Shown: positions 1 through 7,965 of the stretch, in pieces
How the letters are laid out: the number at the start of each line of letters is the position of its first letter
Position numbering within the stretch: position 1 is the first letter of the stretch
From: Dinoroseobacter sp.
GTDB lineage: Bacteria > Pseudomonadota > Alphaproteobacteria > Rhodobacterales > Rhodobacteraceae
Assembly: GCA_017643385.1 (NCBI GenBank)
Contig: JAEPNN010000007.1
Coordinates: forward strand, 1-64,000
Direction: 5' to 3'
Length of the DNA stretch: 64,000 nucleotides
Notes under the pieces: generated by a model
The model's database searches: none
What the model was told of the DNA's origin: nothing
What the model saw: the letters and a program-made list of their open reading frames with translations, nothing else
Made by a program: the position numbers and the translations under genes

Positions 1-2
1 GT

Positions 3-623
3 ACGAAAGGAAGCGACGGTACCAAGGGCACCAAGGGCTCGGACGGGACAAAGGGAACCAAGGGTACGAGAGGGAGCGACGGTACCAAGGGCACCAAAGG
101 TTCAGACGGGACAAAGGGAACCAAGGGTACGAAAGGAAGCGACGGTACCAAGGGCACCAAGGGCTCGGACGGGACAAAGGGAACCAAGGGTACGAAAGGG
201 AGCGACGGTACCAAGGGCACCAAAGGTTCAGACGGGACAAAGGGCACCAAGGGTACGAAAGGGAGTGACGGTACTAAGGGTACCAAAGGTTCAGATGGGA
301 CAAAGGGGACCAAGGGCACCAAGGGCTCGGACGGGACAAAGGGAACCAAGGGTACGAAAGGGAGCGACGGTACCAAGGGTACGAAAGGGAGCGACGGTAC
401 TAAGGGTACCAAAGGTTCAGACGGGACAAAGGGAACCAAAGGTACGAAGGGGAGCAAAGGCAGTAAGGGCACTAAAGGCACTAAAGGCACCAAGGGGTCA
501 AAACACGCAGCTGCGCAGACAGATCACTTTCCGTCCTATTACAATGGTGGTGTCGAGGGAGAGGTCTTGGCCAGCTGGTATGACGAGGTCATCGCCAAGG
601 AAATCGGCACGCTTCTTACCTAG
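3..623 (+). CDS. Collagen-like repeat protein, 3' part only
   Basis: The frame whose codons begin at position 3 is open from the window edge to TAG at 621-623 and reads as about 165 residues of uninterrupted Gly-X-Y triplets (GTK, GSD, with a few GTR and GSK), then a 40-residue non-repetitive tail (GSKHAAAQTDHF... ending EIGTLLT). The start lies upstream of the window. Gly-X-Y tracts form collagen-type triple helices; bacterial proteins of this kind are usually surface-exposed or fibre-like, but no signal or anchor is visible here. Lys and Asp alternate in Y positions, which would suit inter-chain salt bridges. Open frames in the other phases of the repeat (for example from 265) are artefacts of its regular composition. 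The stop overlaps the stop of the converging kinase gene through a shared CTAG. Confidence 0.75.
   Translation, partial: TKGSDGTKGTKGSDGTKGTKGTRGSDGTKGTKGSDGTKGTKGTKGSDGTKGTKGSDGTKGTKGTKGSDGTKGTKGSDGTKGTKGTKGSDGTKGTKGSDGTKGTKGTKGSDGTKGTKGTKGSDGTKGTKGSDGTKGTKGSDGTKGTKGTKGSKGSKGTKGTKGTKGSKHAAAQTDHFPSYYNGGVEGEVLASWYDEVIAKEIGTLLT
18..440 (+). repeat. 63-bp tandem repeat inside the collagen-like gene
   Basis: Units begin with GGTAC(C/T)AAG at 18, 81, 144, 207 and 270, exactly 63 bp apart. Each encodes 21 residues (seven Gly-X-Y triplets). From about 300 onward the register becomes mosaic, with 9- and 18-bp insertions. Units differ only by a few silent or conservative changes (GGC/GGT, TCG/TCA), which indicates recent expansion by unequal crossing-over or slippage. 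All unit lengths are multiples of nine, so length changes keep both frame and triplet register. Confidence 0.85.
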
Positions 624-1606
624 GATTTTTCAAAACTTGCTTTCAGAGCTTCAAAAACGGGTACAAACGGTCGCGTAAGACGGTTGCGCTCGGCCGCAAA
701 TGCGCCAACCCCCGACAGGTGCGTTGCAAACTGATAGTGAGTTCCCAGAAAGTCTCTGGCCAAAATCGCCGAACGTTTGATCCACCCCTTCCGTGCATAA
801 CTGTCCTGGATCATGGAAAGTCGTTGCGCGGCATGGCAGGTCGTATAGAGCGCAAGATAATTCATGTAGCGTTCTTTTTCGTCCGGACCGACAGCAGGGC
901 ATGCCCTTTCTACGAGGTCAAACATGGTCGGTGCACCCACCGGCCAGACTTCGTCAGCGATAAGCCATGCGGGATCTTCTGCCCCGTGTCGCCTTCCGGC
1001 GTATTCAAAGTCAAACCATGCGACTTTCCCGTTCGAGACCGCGGCATTGCCCGATCTGCAATCCCATTTTAAGAACGTTTGTGGTGCTTGGTTCAAGCCT
1101 ACGAACAGGGCGTCGTAATCTGTTCTGGGCGTGGAAAGGTCGATAGACAAGGCGAGTTCTTTGAGCGGTTGCAATACGCCCTCGACCCAATTTGGGGTTG
1201 CACCAAGGGGCGGTACCAGATCGGAGACCCCGGATGACTTCGCAATCGATTGGTTTCTAAATATTGCGTCCAGCGCGCTTTCTGCGAGCTGCCTGCGATT
1301 TTCAAACAGAGCGTCATGGACTTTGGCGTTCAACCTCTGACCCCCAAGGTCGGTTTGAAACAGAATATCATCCACCAACCCAAGGCAGTCCGGCACATCG
1401 GCGCCAGCTTTGTGCAGGCGCGACAGCACCAGCGCTTCGAGGTGCGTGCGCCTGAAGTTGGGCCGTTTGGTTGCGATGACGCTGCGCGACTTCAAGGTAA
1501 GCCGCATGCTCGCCCGGTCTTCACCGCCAGGGTGACTGGCTTCGATGACCTCTTCCTTGAAATTGCTTTCTGCCGCCTTGATGATCTTTTCCAGAATATC
1601 CGCCAT
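620..1606 (-). CDS. Phosphotransferase family protein (APH/choline-kinase-like fold)
   Basis: A 328-residue protein with features of aminoglycoside-phosphotransferase-type small-molecule kinases: a catalytic-loop-like stretch WDCRSGNAAV followed by a metal-binding DFG-like FDFEYAG, then an alpha-helical C-terminal half. The substrate cannot be told from sequence; such enzymes in this group phosphorylate sugars, amines or cell-wall intermediates, and resistance should not be assumed. The start at 1606 (MADILEKI) is chosen; an in-frame GTG at 1639 would add 11 residues, and neither has a strong ribosome site. It is divergent from fabD, and its stop shares CTAG with the collagen-like gene. Confidence 0.7.
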   Translation of the reverse strand: MADILEKIIKAAESNFKEEVIEASHPGGEDRASMRLTLKSRSVIATKRPNFRRTHLEALVLSRLHKAGADVPDCLGLVDDILFQTDLGGQRLNAKVHDALFENRRQLAESALDAIFRNQSIAKSSGVSDLVPPLGATPNWVEGVLQPLKELALSIDLSTPRTDYDALFVGLNQAPQTFLKWDCRSGNAAVSNGKVAWFDFEYAGRRHGAEDPAWLIADEVWPVGAPTMFDLVERACPAVGPDEKERYMNYLALYTTCHAAQRLSMIQDSYARKGWIKRSAILARDFLGTHYQFATHLSGVGAFAAERNRLTRPFVPVFEALKASFEKS

Positions 1607-1723
1607 GGCGAGACTGAGCCATGTAATCTGGTGTATCACAACCCCGGTTCGTCAGGCCAAGGTTGCGATGCAACGCCACGCGCGCTATCGGGCGCTAACG
1701 AAGTTTTAAGGAGAGACCGCGCG

Positions 1724-2653
1724 ATGCGAGCATTCGTTTTCCCAGGACAAGGCGCCCAGACTATTGGAATGGGCAAAGCGTTGGCCGAGGCATATCCCGC
1801 CGCACAAGCGGTGTTTGATGAGGTTGATGAGGCTTTGGGAGAAAAGCTGAGCGCGCTGATCTGGGAAGGCGAGGCCGAAACCCTGACATTGACCGCAAAC
1901 GCGCAACCTGCACTCATGGCCACGTCATTGGCCGCGATACGGGCGCTGGAAGCTGAAGGTGTGGCGATGACGGATGTGTCTTTCGTGGCGGGACACTCGC
2001 TTGGGGAATATTCTGCGCTCGCGGCGGCGGGCAGCCTGTCAGTGGGTGACGCGGCCAAGCTGTTGCGCGTGCGCGGTGATGCGATGCAAAATGCAGTGCC
2101 AGTCGGCGTCGGTGCGATGGCCGCACTCCTTGGGCTCGACTTTGAAACCGCGCGCGCGGTGGCCGCGGAGGCTGCGCAGGGCGAGGTATGCCAGGCCGCC
2201 AATGACAATGATCCAAGTCAGGTGGTTGTCTCGGGGCACAAAGCGGCCGTGGAACGCGCTTGTGAGCTGGCCAAAGAAAAGGGCGCAAAACGTGCGCTTC
2301 TGCTGCCTGTAAGTGCACCATTTCATTGCGCGCTGATGCAGCCTGCGGCCGACGTGATGGAAGAAGCTTTGGGGACAGTTACCTTGAGCGCTCCACGTGT
2401 TCCGCTCGTGGCCAATGTGCGGGCCGAAGCGGTCCGTGATGCAGATACGATCCGGTCCTTGCTTGTAGAGCAGGTAACGGGTTCTGTTCGTTGGCGTGAA
2501 AGCGTGGCGTATATGGCTGCGCAAGGCGTGACCGAGATCTGGGAAGTCGGAGCGGGCAAGGCGCTTTCCGGCATGATCAAGCGGGTTGACCGGTCGGTGG
2601 CAACAAAAGCCATCGGAACCCCGGCGGATGTCGCCGCAGTTATTGCAAACTAA
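1724..2653 (+). CDS. fabD: Malonyl-CoA:ACP S-malonyltransferase
   Basis: Transfers malonyl from CoA to acyl carrier protein, making the extender unit for type II fatty-acid synthesis in the cytoplasm. The 309-residue protein starts with the family signature FVFPGQGAQ, carries the nucleophile elbow GHSLGEYSAL (Ser92) and the catalytic His in APFHCAL (His201). ATG at 1724 is chosen because AAGGAGA lies about 10 bases upstream; the frame stays open far upstream, but that part is antisense to the kinase gene. First gene of the fab block, 33 bases before fabG and probably co-transcribed. Confidence 0.96.
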   Translation: MRAFVFPGQGAQTIGMGKALAEAYPAAQAVFDEVDEALGEKLSALIWEGEAETLTLTANAQPALMATSLAAIRALEAEGVAMTDVSFVAGHSLGEYSALAAAGSLSVGDAAKLLRVRGDAMQNAVPVGVGAMAALLGLDFETARAVAAEAAQGEVCQAANDNDPSQVVVSGHKAAVERACELAKEKGAKRALLLPVSAPFHCALMQPAADVMEEALGTVTLSAPRVPLVANVRAEAVRDADTIRSLLVEQVTGSVRWRESVAYMAAQGVTEIWEVGAGKALSGMIKRVDRSVATKAIGTPADVAAVIAN

Positions 2654-2686
2654 GAATTTTGGAAAATCGAAAGCAAGGGCAGAGAT

Positions 2687-3424
2687 ATGTTTGATCTGAC
2701 GGGAAAGAACGCGCTGGTGACAGGCGCCTCTGGCGGTATTGGTGCAGATATTGCGCGCGCATTGCATGGTGCAGGGGCTGTTGTGGGGCTGTCGGGCACG
2801 CGGGTTTATCCGCTGGAAGCGCTTGCGGCTGAACTGGGAGACCGCGCCCACGTTCTGCCCTGCAATCTCAGTGATGCGACTGCCGTCGAAGCGTTACCGA
2901 AAGATGCCGTTGCCGCGATGGGGTCCGTGGATGTTCTGGTCAACAACGCAGGCATTACCCGCGACAACCTTTTCATGCGCATGTCGGATGAAGAATGGGC
3001 CAGCGTGCTCGAGGTAAATCTGACCTCGACCATGCGGCTCTGCCGGGGTGTTTTGCGCGGCATGATGAAAGCCCGCTGGGGCCGGATCGTGAATATCAGC
3101 TCGGTCGTCGGGGCCACCGGGAACCCGGGTCAGGGCAACTATGCGGCCTCCAAGGCGGGCATGATCGGCATGTCGAAGTCACTAGCTTATGAAGTGGCGA
3201 GCCGTGGGATCACCGTGAACGCTGTAGCGCCTGGCTTTATCGAGACCGCGATGACCGACAAGCTGAATGACGATCAGAAAGGCAAGATCCTGACCCAGAT
3301 CCCGGCAGGGCGTATGGGCAGCCCAACTGAGATTGCGGGTGCAGTGCTGTATTTGGCAAGCCCGGAGGCTGGATACGTGACCGGTGCGACGCTCCATGTG
3401 AATGGCGGTATGGCGATGCTCTAA
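2687..3424 (+). CDS. fabG: 3-oxoacyl-[ACP] reductase
   Basis: NADPH-dependent reduction of 3-ketoacyl-ACP, the first reductive step of each elongation cycle. This is a classical short-chain dehydrogenase of 245 residues: nucleotide-binding TGASGGIG (12-19), NNAG (86-89), catalytic Ser138/139, Tyr152 and Lys156 (YAASK), and the C-terminal VTGATLHVNGGMAM typical of FabG. It follows fabD by 33 bases on the same strand. Length and motifs match the family without anomalies. Confidence 0.96.
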   Translation: MFDLTGKNALVTGASGGIGADIARALHGAGAVVGLSGTRVYPLEALAAELGDRAHVLPCNLSDATAVEALPKDAVAAMGSVDVLVNNAGITRDNLFMRMSDEEWASVLEVNLTSTMRLCRGVLRGMMKARWGRIVNISSVVGATGNPGQGNYAASKAGMIGMSKSLAYEVASRGITVNAVAPGFIETAMTDKLNDDQKGKILTQIPAGRMGSPTEIAGAVLYLASPEAGYVTGATLHVNGGMAML

Positions 3425-3485
3425 GCGGGTTTCCGCGTCTAAGTGGCGCGTCTATCTGGCTTTGCCCATAAGCCTTACGAACGTG

Positions 3486-3513
3486 TTGCCTTTCCTGCCT
3501 TCTGTGTTATAGG
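3486..3513 (+). promoter_or_regulatory. Possible sigma-70-type promoter for acpP
   Basis: The 221-base gap between fabG and acpP holds TTGCCT (3486-3491), a 16-base spacer and TATAGG (3508-3513). acpP is normally expressed far above its neighbours, so a separate promoter with a leader of about 125 bases is plausible. No other clear element was seen in the gap. Confidence 0.35.
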
Positions 3514-3645
3514 CGGCGCACATTCGGGCCGGGGCCGCCCTCGGGGCCGTCTTGATGTTTGGTACAAGGCTGAACATATGGGCGGGAATGAAGATCATAA
3601 GTAGGGCGTAGTTAGGCCCGGACATCGGAATGAGGATTTGAGAAC

Positions 3646-3879
3646 ATGAGCGACATTGCAGATCGCGTTAAGAAAATCGTGGTTGAGCACCTCGGCGTAG
3701 AAGAAGACAAGGTTGCCGAAGGCGCGTCTTTCATCGACGACCTCGGCGCAGACAGCCTCGATACCGTTGAACTGGTTATGGCGTTTGAAGAAGAGTTCGG
3801 CATCGAGATCCCGGACGACGCGGCTGAGACCATCCAGACCTTCGGCGACGCGGTGAAGTTCATCACTGAAGCTTCCTAA
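3646..3879 (+). CDS. acpP: Acyl carrier protein
   Basis: A 77-residue acidic four-helix carrier that holds growing acyl chains on a 4'-phosphopantetheine arm. The attachment site is Ser37 in [10 protein letters not shown], the invariant DSL motif. Length, acidity (many Glu and Asp) and position between fabG and fabF are all standard. An intrinsic terminator follows at 3906, so acpP is probably also made as a short, abundant monocistronic message. Confidence 0.98.
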   Translation: MSDIADRVKKIVVEHLGVEEDKVAEGASFIDDLGADSLDTVELVMAFEEEFGIEIPDDAAETIQTFGDAVKFITEAS

Positions 3880-3905
3880 GCGCAGGTTTCAGAACCAGAT
3901 GTGAG

Positions 3906-3933
3906 CGGCGGTCCATTCGGGCCGCCGTTTTTC
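3906..3933 (+). terminator. Intrinsic terminator after acpP
   Basis: A 9-bp stem with one G-T pair (3906-3914 with 3919-3927, core CGGCGG/CCGCCG), an ATTC loop, then a T-rich run (TTTTTCTTT). It separates acpP from the ureohydrolase gene. Confidence 0.85.
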
Positions 3934-3993
3934 TTTGTCTTGATCCGGCTTGGGCAACCTCCTTAACGTGTTGAAGTTGAACAGGAGGATGGC

Positions 3994-4929
3994 ATGTCGG
4001 CGCTTGGAAAGATGTTTGGCGCAGGCTCGGTCGATACATTTCTGGGTTGGCCCAAGGCGCAGGTAAGCCAGATCGATCAGGCGGTTGTGGCAGTTCTGGG
4101 CGTGCCTACGGCAACACCCTATGCAAGTGTTGGCGCATATTGCGCATCAGGGCCTGCTGCGATCCGTGAAGGTGCCGCTCCTTATGCCGCCAATGCTGCA
4201 CACCACAATTTTGATCTTGGCCGGGCGACATTGCCCAAAGGTCTTTCTGCGGTCGATTGTGGTGATCTCGATGTTGGGTTGAAAGGAGGCGCCGAGGCGC
4301 GCGCTGCAATAACGGGTGCAATTCGATCCATACGCGCCCAGGGGGCGGTGCCGATCCTGATGGGGGGCGATGATTCCGTACCGATTCCGTTTTTGGAGGC
4401 GTTTGCAGACATGTCCGTCGCCATAGTGCAGGTGGACGCGCATATCGATTGGCGCGAGGATGTAGATCGTGAGCGGTTTGGCTTGTCCTCGACCATGCGC
4501 CGGGCCTCGGAAATGGATCACGTGGGCCGGATCATTCAGATCGGTCAGAGGGGGCTGGGATCGGCACGTGTAAACGATGTCGAGGCCGCGCTGGACTATG
4601 GCGTAGAATTTATCCCGACAAAAACGCTTCATCGGCATGGGGTAGATGCGTATCGCGACGCCTTGCCCGAGGATGATGTTGTGCTGGTCTTTGATGTTGA
4701 TGCCTTTGATCCGGCAGTGATGCCTGCCGCCATTGGCAGAACTGCAGGTGGGTTGAGTTTTGATCAGGCTTTGCAGCTTGTCGAGGACATCGCATCGCGG
4801 GCGCGCATTGTGGGAATGACACTGGCGGAGTTTATGCCCGAACGGGACCATGATGGTCAGGGCGCACTTTTGGTGGCGCAGTTCTTGACCGCATGTGTGG
4901 GCATTATCGCAGGGCAAGCATTGGAATAA
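3994..4929 (+). CDS. Ureohydrolase (arginase/agmatinase) family protein with altered metal ligand
   Basis: A 311-residue protein with the ureohydrolase fold, whose members hydrolyse guanidino groups (arginine, agmatine, guanidinobutyrate and others) using two Mn ions. Visible ligands are Asp148, His150 and Asp152 (VDAHIDW) and Asp234 and Asp236 (FDVDAFDP). The first ligand motif, normally GGDHS, is GGDDS here (124-128), so the usual His is Asp127. This may change metal content or specificity. The start follows a strong AGGAGG at good spacing. It sits between acpP and fabF but after a terminator, so it need not belong to lipid synthesis. Substrate unknown. Confidence 0.85.
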   Translation: MSALGKMFGAGSVDTFLGWPKAQVSQIDQAVVAVLGVPTATPYASVGAYCASGPAAIREGAAPYAANAAHHNFDLGRATLPKGLSAVDCGDLDVGLKGGAEARAAITGAIRSIRAQGAVPILMGGDDSVPIPFLEAFADMSVAIVQVDAHIDWREDVDRERFGLSSTMRRASEMDHVGRIIQIGQRGLGSARVNDVEAALDYGVEFIPTKTLHRHGVDAYRDALPEDDVVLVFDVDAFDPAVMPAAIGRTAGGLSFDQALQLVEDIASRARIVGMTLAEFMPERDHDGQGALLVAQFLTACVGIIAGQALE

Positions 4930-5028
4930 GCAAGCCAGATAAGGCGTTTCTTGCGCTATGCGCTTGCTCCGAAGGGGGAGGGGCGTGTATCACGCGATCC
5001 ATCAGGCAAATACCGAACGAGGGCAGAC

Positions 5029-6291
5029 ATGCGGCGTGTCGTTATCACAGGTTTAGGCGCAGTGACGCCATTGGCAGCAGGTGTGGAGGCCACTTGGTCC
5101 CGGCTTCTGGCAGGGCAATCCGGGGCGGGCACGATCTCGCGCTTTGATGCAAGTCATTTGGCAACAACCTATGCATGCGAAGTGCCCTTGGGCGATGGAA
5201 CCGACGGCTCGTTCAATCCAGACGACGCCATGGCGCCCAAAGACCGGCGCAAGGTTGATGATTTCATTCTCTATGGCATGGCAGCCGCTGATGAAGCGGT
5301 GCGTGATGCGAACTGGATGCCTGAAGACGAAGAGAGCAAACTTCGCACCGGCGTGATGATCGGATCCGGGATTGGCGGTTTGAGCTCAATCGCGGATACT
5401 GCTGTGCTGATTAAGGAAAAAGGCACGCGTCGCGTGTCGCCCTTCTTTATTCCAGGCGCGTTGATCAATCTTGTCAGCGGTCAGGTCTCGATCCGTTATG
5501 GCTTTAAAGGACCTAACCATGCGGTTGTGACGGCCTGTTCGACGGGCGCACATGCAATTGGGGATGCGGCCCGGCTGATCCAGTGGGGCGACGCGGATGT
5601 GATGATCGCAGGGGGCGCGGAAAGCCCGATCTCTGAGATCGGTATCGCGGGCTTCAACGCGTGCAAGGCGCTCTCAACAAAGCGCGGAGAGACGCCTCAG
5701 GAGGCTTCTCGTCCCTATGATGCAGACCGCGATGGGTTCGTGATGGGGGAAGGCGCAGGGGTTGTTGTGCTCGAAGCGCTGGAACATGCACAAGCCCGTG
5801 GCGCGAAGATTTATGCCGAGGTGCTTGGCTATGGCATGTCGGGCGACGCCTATCACATTACCGCACCTTCTGAAGATGGAGATGGCGCGCGGCGGTCGAT
5901 GGAGGCCGCACTGAAGCGCGCAGACATCTCCCCGGAGGCTGTCGACTATATCAATGCCCATGGCACATCGACCATGGCGGATACGATCGAGCTGGGCGCA
6001 GTTGAGCGGATGCTTGGTGATGCGGCCGGCAAAGCCACCATGTCGTCGACTAAATCTTCGATTGGGCATTTGCTGGGTGCCGCTGGCGCGGTTGAAGCGA
6101 TTTTTTCGACGTTGGCGATCAGAGATCAGGTTGCTCCGCCGACGATCAACCTTGAAAACCCGGCGGTCGAGACAAAGCTGAACCTTGCCCCGAATGCGAA
6201 GCAGGAGCGCGAGATCAACGTCGCGTTGTCCAACTCCTTCGGGTTTGGCGGCACGAATGCGAGTTTGGTTCTGGGTAAGGTTGCTGACTGA
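5029..6291 (+). CDS. fabF: 3-oxoacyl-[ACP] synthase II
   Basis: Condenses malonyl-ACP with acyl-ACP in chain elongation. The 420-residue protein has the Cys-His-His triad of KAS II: Cys170 (TACSTGAH), His311 (NAHGTST) and His347 (SIGHLLGAAG), and the glycine-rich end NSFGFGGTNASL. ATG at 5029 (MRRVVITGLG) is chosen by family similarity; the longer frame from 4951 adds an implausible leader. The stop overlaps the start of mltG (TGATG), so the two are translationally coupled. Confidence 0.97.
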   Translation: MRRVVITGLGAVTPLAAGVEATWSRLLAGQSGAGTISRFDASHLATTYACEVPLGDGTDGSFNPDDAMAPKDRRKVDDFILYGMAAADEAVRDANWMPEDEESKLRTGVMIGSGIGGLSSIADTAVLIKEKGTRRVSPFFIPGALINLVSGQVSIRYGFKGPNHAVVTACSTGAHAIGDAARLIQWGDADVMIAGGAESPISEIGIAGFNACKALSTKRGETPQEASRPYDADRDGFVMGEGAGVVVLEALEHAQARGAKIYAEVLGYGMSGDAYHITAPSEDGDGARRSMEAALKRADISPEAVDYINAHGTSTMADTIELGAVERMLGDAAGKATMSSTKSSIGHLLGAAGAVEAIFSTLAIRDQVAPPTINLENPAVETKLNLAPNAKQEREINVALSNSFGFGGTNASLVLGKVAD

Positions 6292-7442
6292 TGTGGAAGC
6301 ATGTTGCGTCTAACGCTCTGACGCTTGCGATTTTTGTTCTGATCTGTGTGATCGGGCTGATTTCCTGGGGGCAGCGGGAATTTGTGAAAGATGGACCGCT
6401 CGACCAGACCCTCTTTTTCGAGGTTCCCCGGGGCGCAACACTGACCCGTGTTTCAAACTCGCTTGAAGCCGAGGGTGCAATCTCCAGCGCTCAGATCTTT
6501 CGGATTGCGGCGCAGTATTCCGGCAAGGCCGAAGATCTGAAGTTCAACAATTACGAGCTGCCCGCGGGCGCATCGATGGAGCAGATCCTTGATATCGTGA
6601 CACAGGCGTCTGCCCCGACCTTCCGGTACGTGGCCCAATACACCATAAGCGAAGGACGCGGGGTGATGCGTTTACGCGAACGCCAGGACGGATCTCTGGT
6701 CGAAATCGCGTCGTTTTCCTACACCGACGGCCTGCCGGAAGCCTACGCGGATCTGGTGAACCGGAATGTGCCGATCAATTATCGCATCACGGTGGCGGAA
6801 GGCGTGACGAGCTGGAATATCATCGAGGCGCTTAAAGGTGCGGATTTCCTGAGCGGCGAGGCCCCGGAAGAGTTGCCGGCAGAAGGCACTCTGGCACCGG
6901 ATACGTATGAAGTGGCCAAAGGAACGTCACGGGCGGATGTGATTCGGCGCATGGAAGCCGCACAGGAAGCGATTCTGGCAGAAGCCTGGGAGTTGCGCGC
7001 GGATGATCTGCCGATCTCGTCACAGGATGAGGCGCTTATTCTGGCGTCGATCATCGAGAAGGAAACCAGTGTTCCGGATGAGCGTGGACTTGTCGCCGGT
7101 GTCTTCACGAACAGGCTCCGCCGCGGCATACGACTTCAAACTGATCCAACGGTAATCTACGGGATCACACAAGGTCAGGGGACGCTTGGACGGGGACTTA
7201 GAAGATCTGAGCTTCGCCGCGAAACTCCATGGAATACTTATACAATTGATGGTCTCCCGCCGACGCCCATTGCCAATCCGGGTCGCGCAGCAATTGAAGC
7301 GGCGCTGAACCCCGAGGCGACGGATTACATCTTCTTTGTTGCTGATGGGACAGGCGGGCATGCTTTTGCTGCGACGCTGCCTGAGCACAATGCAAATGTA
7401 GCGCGCTGGAGACAGATTGAAGCTGAGCGCGCGAACCAGTGA
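6291..7442 (+). CDS. mltG: Endolytic murein transglycosylase
   Basis: A 383-residue YceG-family enzyme that cleaves nascent glycan strands and sets their length. One N-terminal membrane anchor (about 8-26, with the bulk periplasmic) is followed by a LysM-like region and the catalytic domain with ASIIEKETSVPDER (catalytic Glu at about 256) and the NRL..G..LQTDPTV.YG signature. It overlaps the fabF stop by one base. fabF-mltG adjacency is common in proteobacteria. The intergenic region after it carries a promoter and a terminator. Confidence 0.95.
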   Translation: MWKHVASNALTLAIFVLICVIGLISWGQREFVKDGPLDQTLFFEVPRGATLTRVSNSLEAEGAISSAQIFRIAAQYSGKAEDLKFNNYELPAGASMEQILDIVTQASAPTFRYVAQYTISEGRGVMRLRERQDGSLVEIASFSYTDGLPEAYADLVNRNVPINYRITVAEGVTSWNIIEALKGADFLSGEAPEELPAEGTLAPDTYEVAKGTSRADVIRRMEAAQEAILAEAWELRADDLPISSQDEALILASIIEKETSVPDERGLVAGVFTNRLRRGIRLQTDPTVIYGITQGQGTLGRGLRRSELRRETPWNTYTIDGLPPTPIANPGRAAIEAALNPEATDYIFFVADGTGGHAFAATLPEHNANVARWRQIEAERANQ

Positions 7443-7475
7443 TCGAAAATTAGAACACAACCTTAGATTTAGTTC

Positions 7476-7504
7476 TTGACATTGCGTACGCTCTAGAGTA
7501 GAAA
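7476..7504 (+). promoter_or_regulatory. Sigma-70-like promoter upstream of the GTA cluster
   Basis: A perfect TTGACA (7476-7481), exactly 17 bases of spacer and TAGAAA (7499-7504). Transcription would start near 7511. It is the only promoter-like element seen between mltG and the first GTA gene, and an intrinsic terminator follows about 20 bases after the predicted start. Confidence 0.55.
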
Positions 7505-7529
7505 TAAGTCAAGCTGGAAGAAGTGGGTC

Positions 7530-7562
7530 AGGCGGCAGGATGGAAATCCAAGCCGCCTTTTT
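7530..7562 (+). terminator. Intrinsic terminator in the GTA leader
   Basis: AGGCGGC (7530-7536) pairs with GCCGCCT (7552-7558), with an inner GGA/TCC extension, followed by five T (7558-7562). It could end mltG transcripts, but it also lies immediately downstream of the 7476-7504 promoter, so transcripts from that promoter would be only about 50 bases long unless read-through occurs. The ATG at 7540 lies inside the hairpin and is not a credible start. Confidence 0.75.
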
Positions 7563-7605
7563 CATGTCTACTTGGGCGGGCAGGATAAAAGCAGGACCTC
7601 CCCGC

Positions 7606-7965
7606 ATGACGAATAACACGCCAACAGATCCCGACACGCTGGGCTCTGAAGCTGACGACTATCTAAGACGCGCAAAATCAAGCTTGGCAACAATTGTACG
7701 CCAACTCCAAAAGCGTGCGGACACCCTTGAGGGTCAGGACGGGAGAGATCCTGAGTTGGATAAGGAACTGCGCCAGTTGAATGGCGCAATTCAAAGTTTG
7801 CTGAAAGCAGAAGGACAGGTGAATGAGCAACAGCGCAAACGGTGCGATGCAGTGGGTGGGGAGGGGATGGACCTAGATGCTGCCCGAGCAGAAGTCGAAT
7901 GCCTCATGGCTCGCCTGCGAAGACAGGCAGACGCAAGACGCATTGCTGGGGGGGCTGAAGGATGA
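7606..7965 (+). CDS. GTA g1: small terminase-like protein
   Basis: A 119-residue hydrophilic, helix-rich protein (EADDYLRRAKSSLATIVRQL, then coiled-coil-like charged stretches) at the position of RcGTA g1, which encodes the small terminase subunit that guides host DNA to the packaging motor. The assignment rests mainly on position directly before the large terminase and on size and character. ATG at 7606 is chosen because the alternative at 7540 lies inside a terminator hairpin. The 3' end overlaps g2 by 89 bases in another frame. Confidence 0.7.
   Translation: MTNNTPTDPDTLGSEADDYLRRAKSSLATIVRQLQKRADTLEGQDGRDPELDKELRQLNGAIQSLLKAEGQVNEQQRKRCDAVGGEGMDLDAARAEVECLMARLRRQADARRIAGGAEG

Noticed and set aside
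18-440. Regular repeats as a CRISPR array
   Set aside because: The repeats are contiguous coding units of 63 bp with no unique spacers.
265-678. 137-codon plus-strand frame in the repeat region (MTVLRVPKVQMGQRG...)
   Set aside because: It is an out-of-phase reading of the Gly-X-Y repeat. The frame with codons starting at position 3 gives perfect collagen triplets and a sensible C-terminus.
3560-3600. Short open frames in the fabG-acpP gap
   Set aside because: Less than 25 codons in any frame with no ribosome site or recognisable sequence.
7540-7605. Longer start for GTA g1 at ATG 7540
   Set aside because: The codon lies inside an intrinsic terminator hairpin and the extra residues are not conserved-looking.
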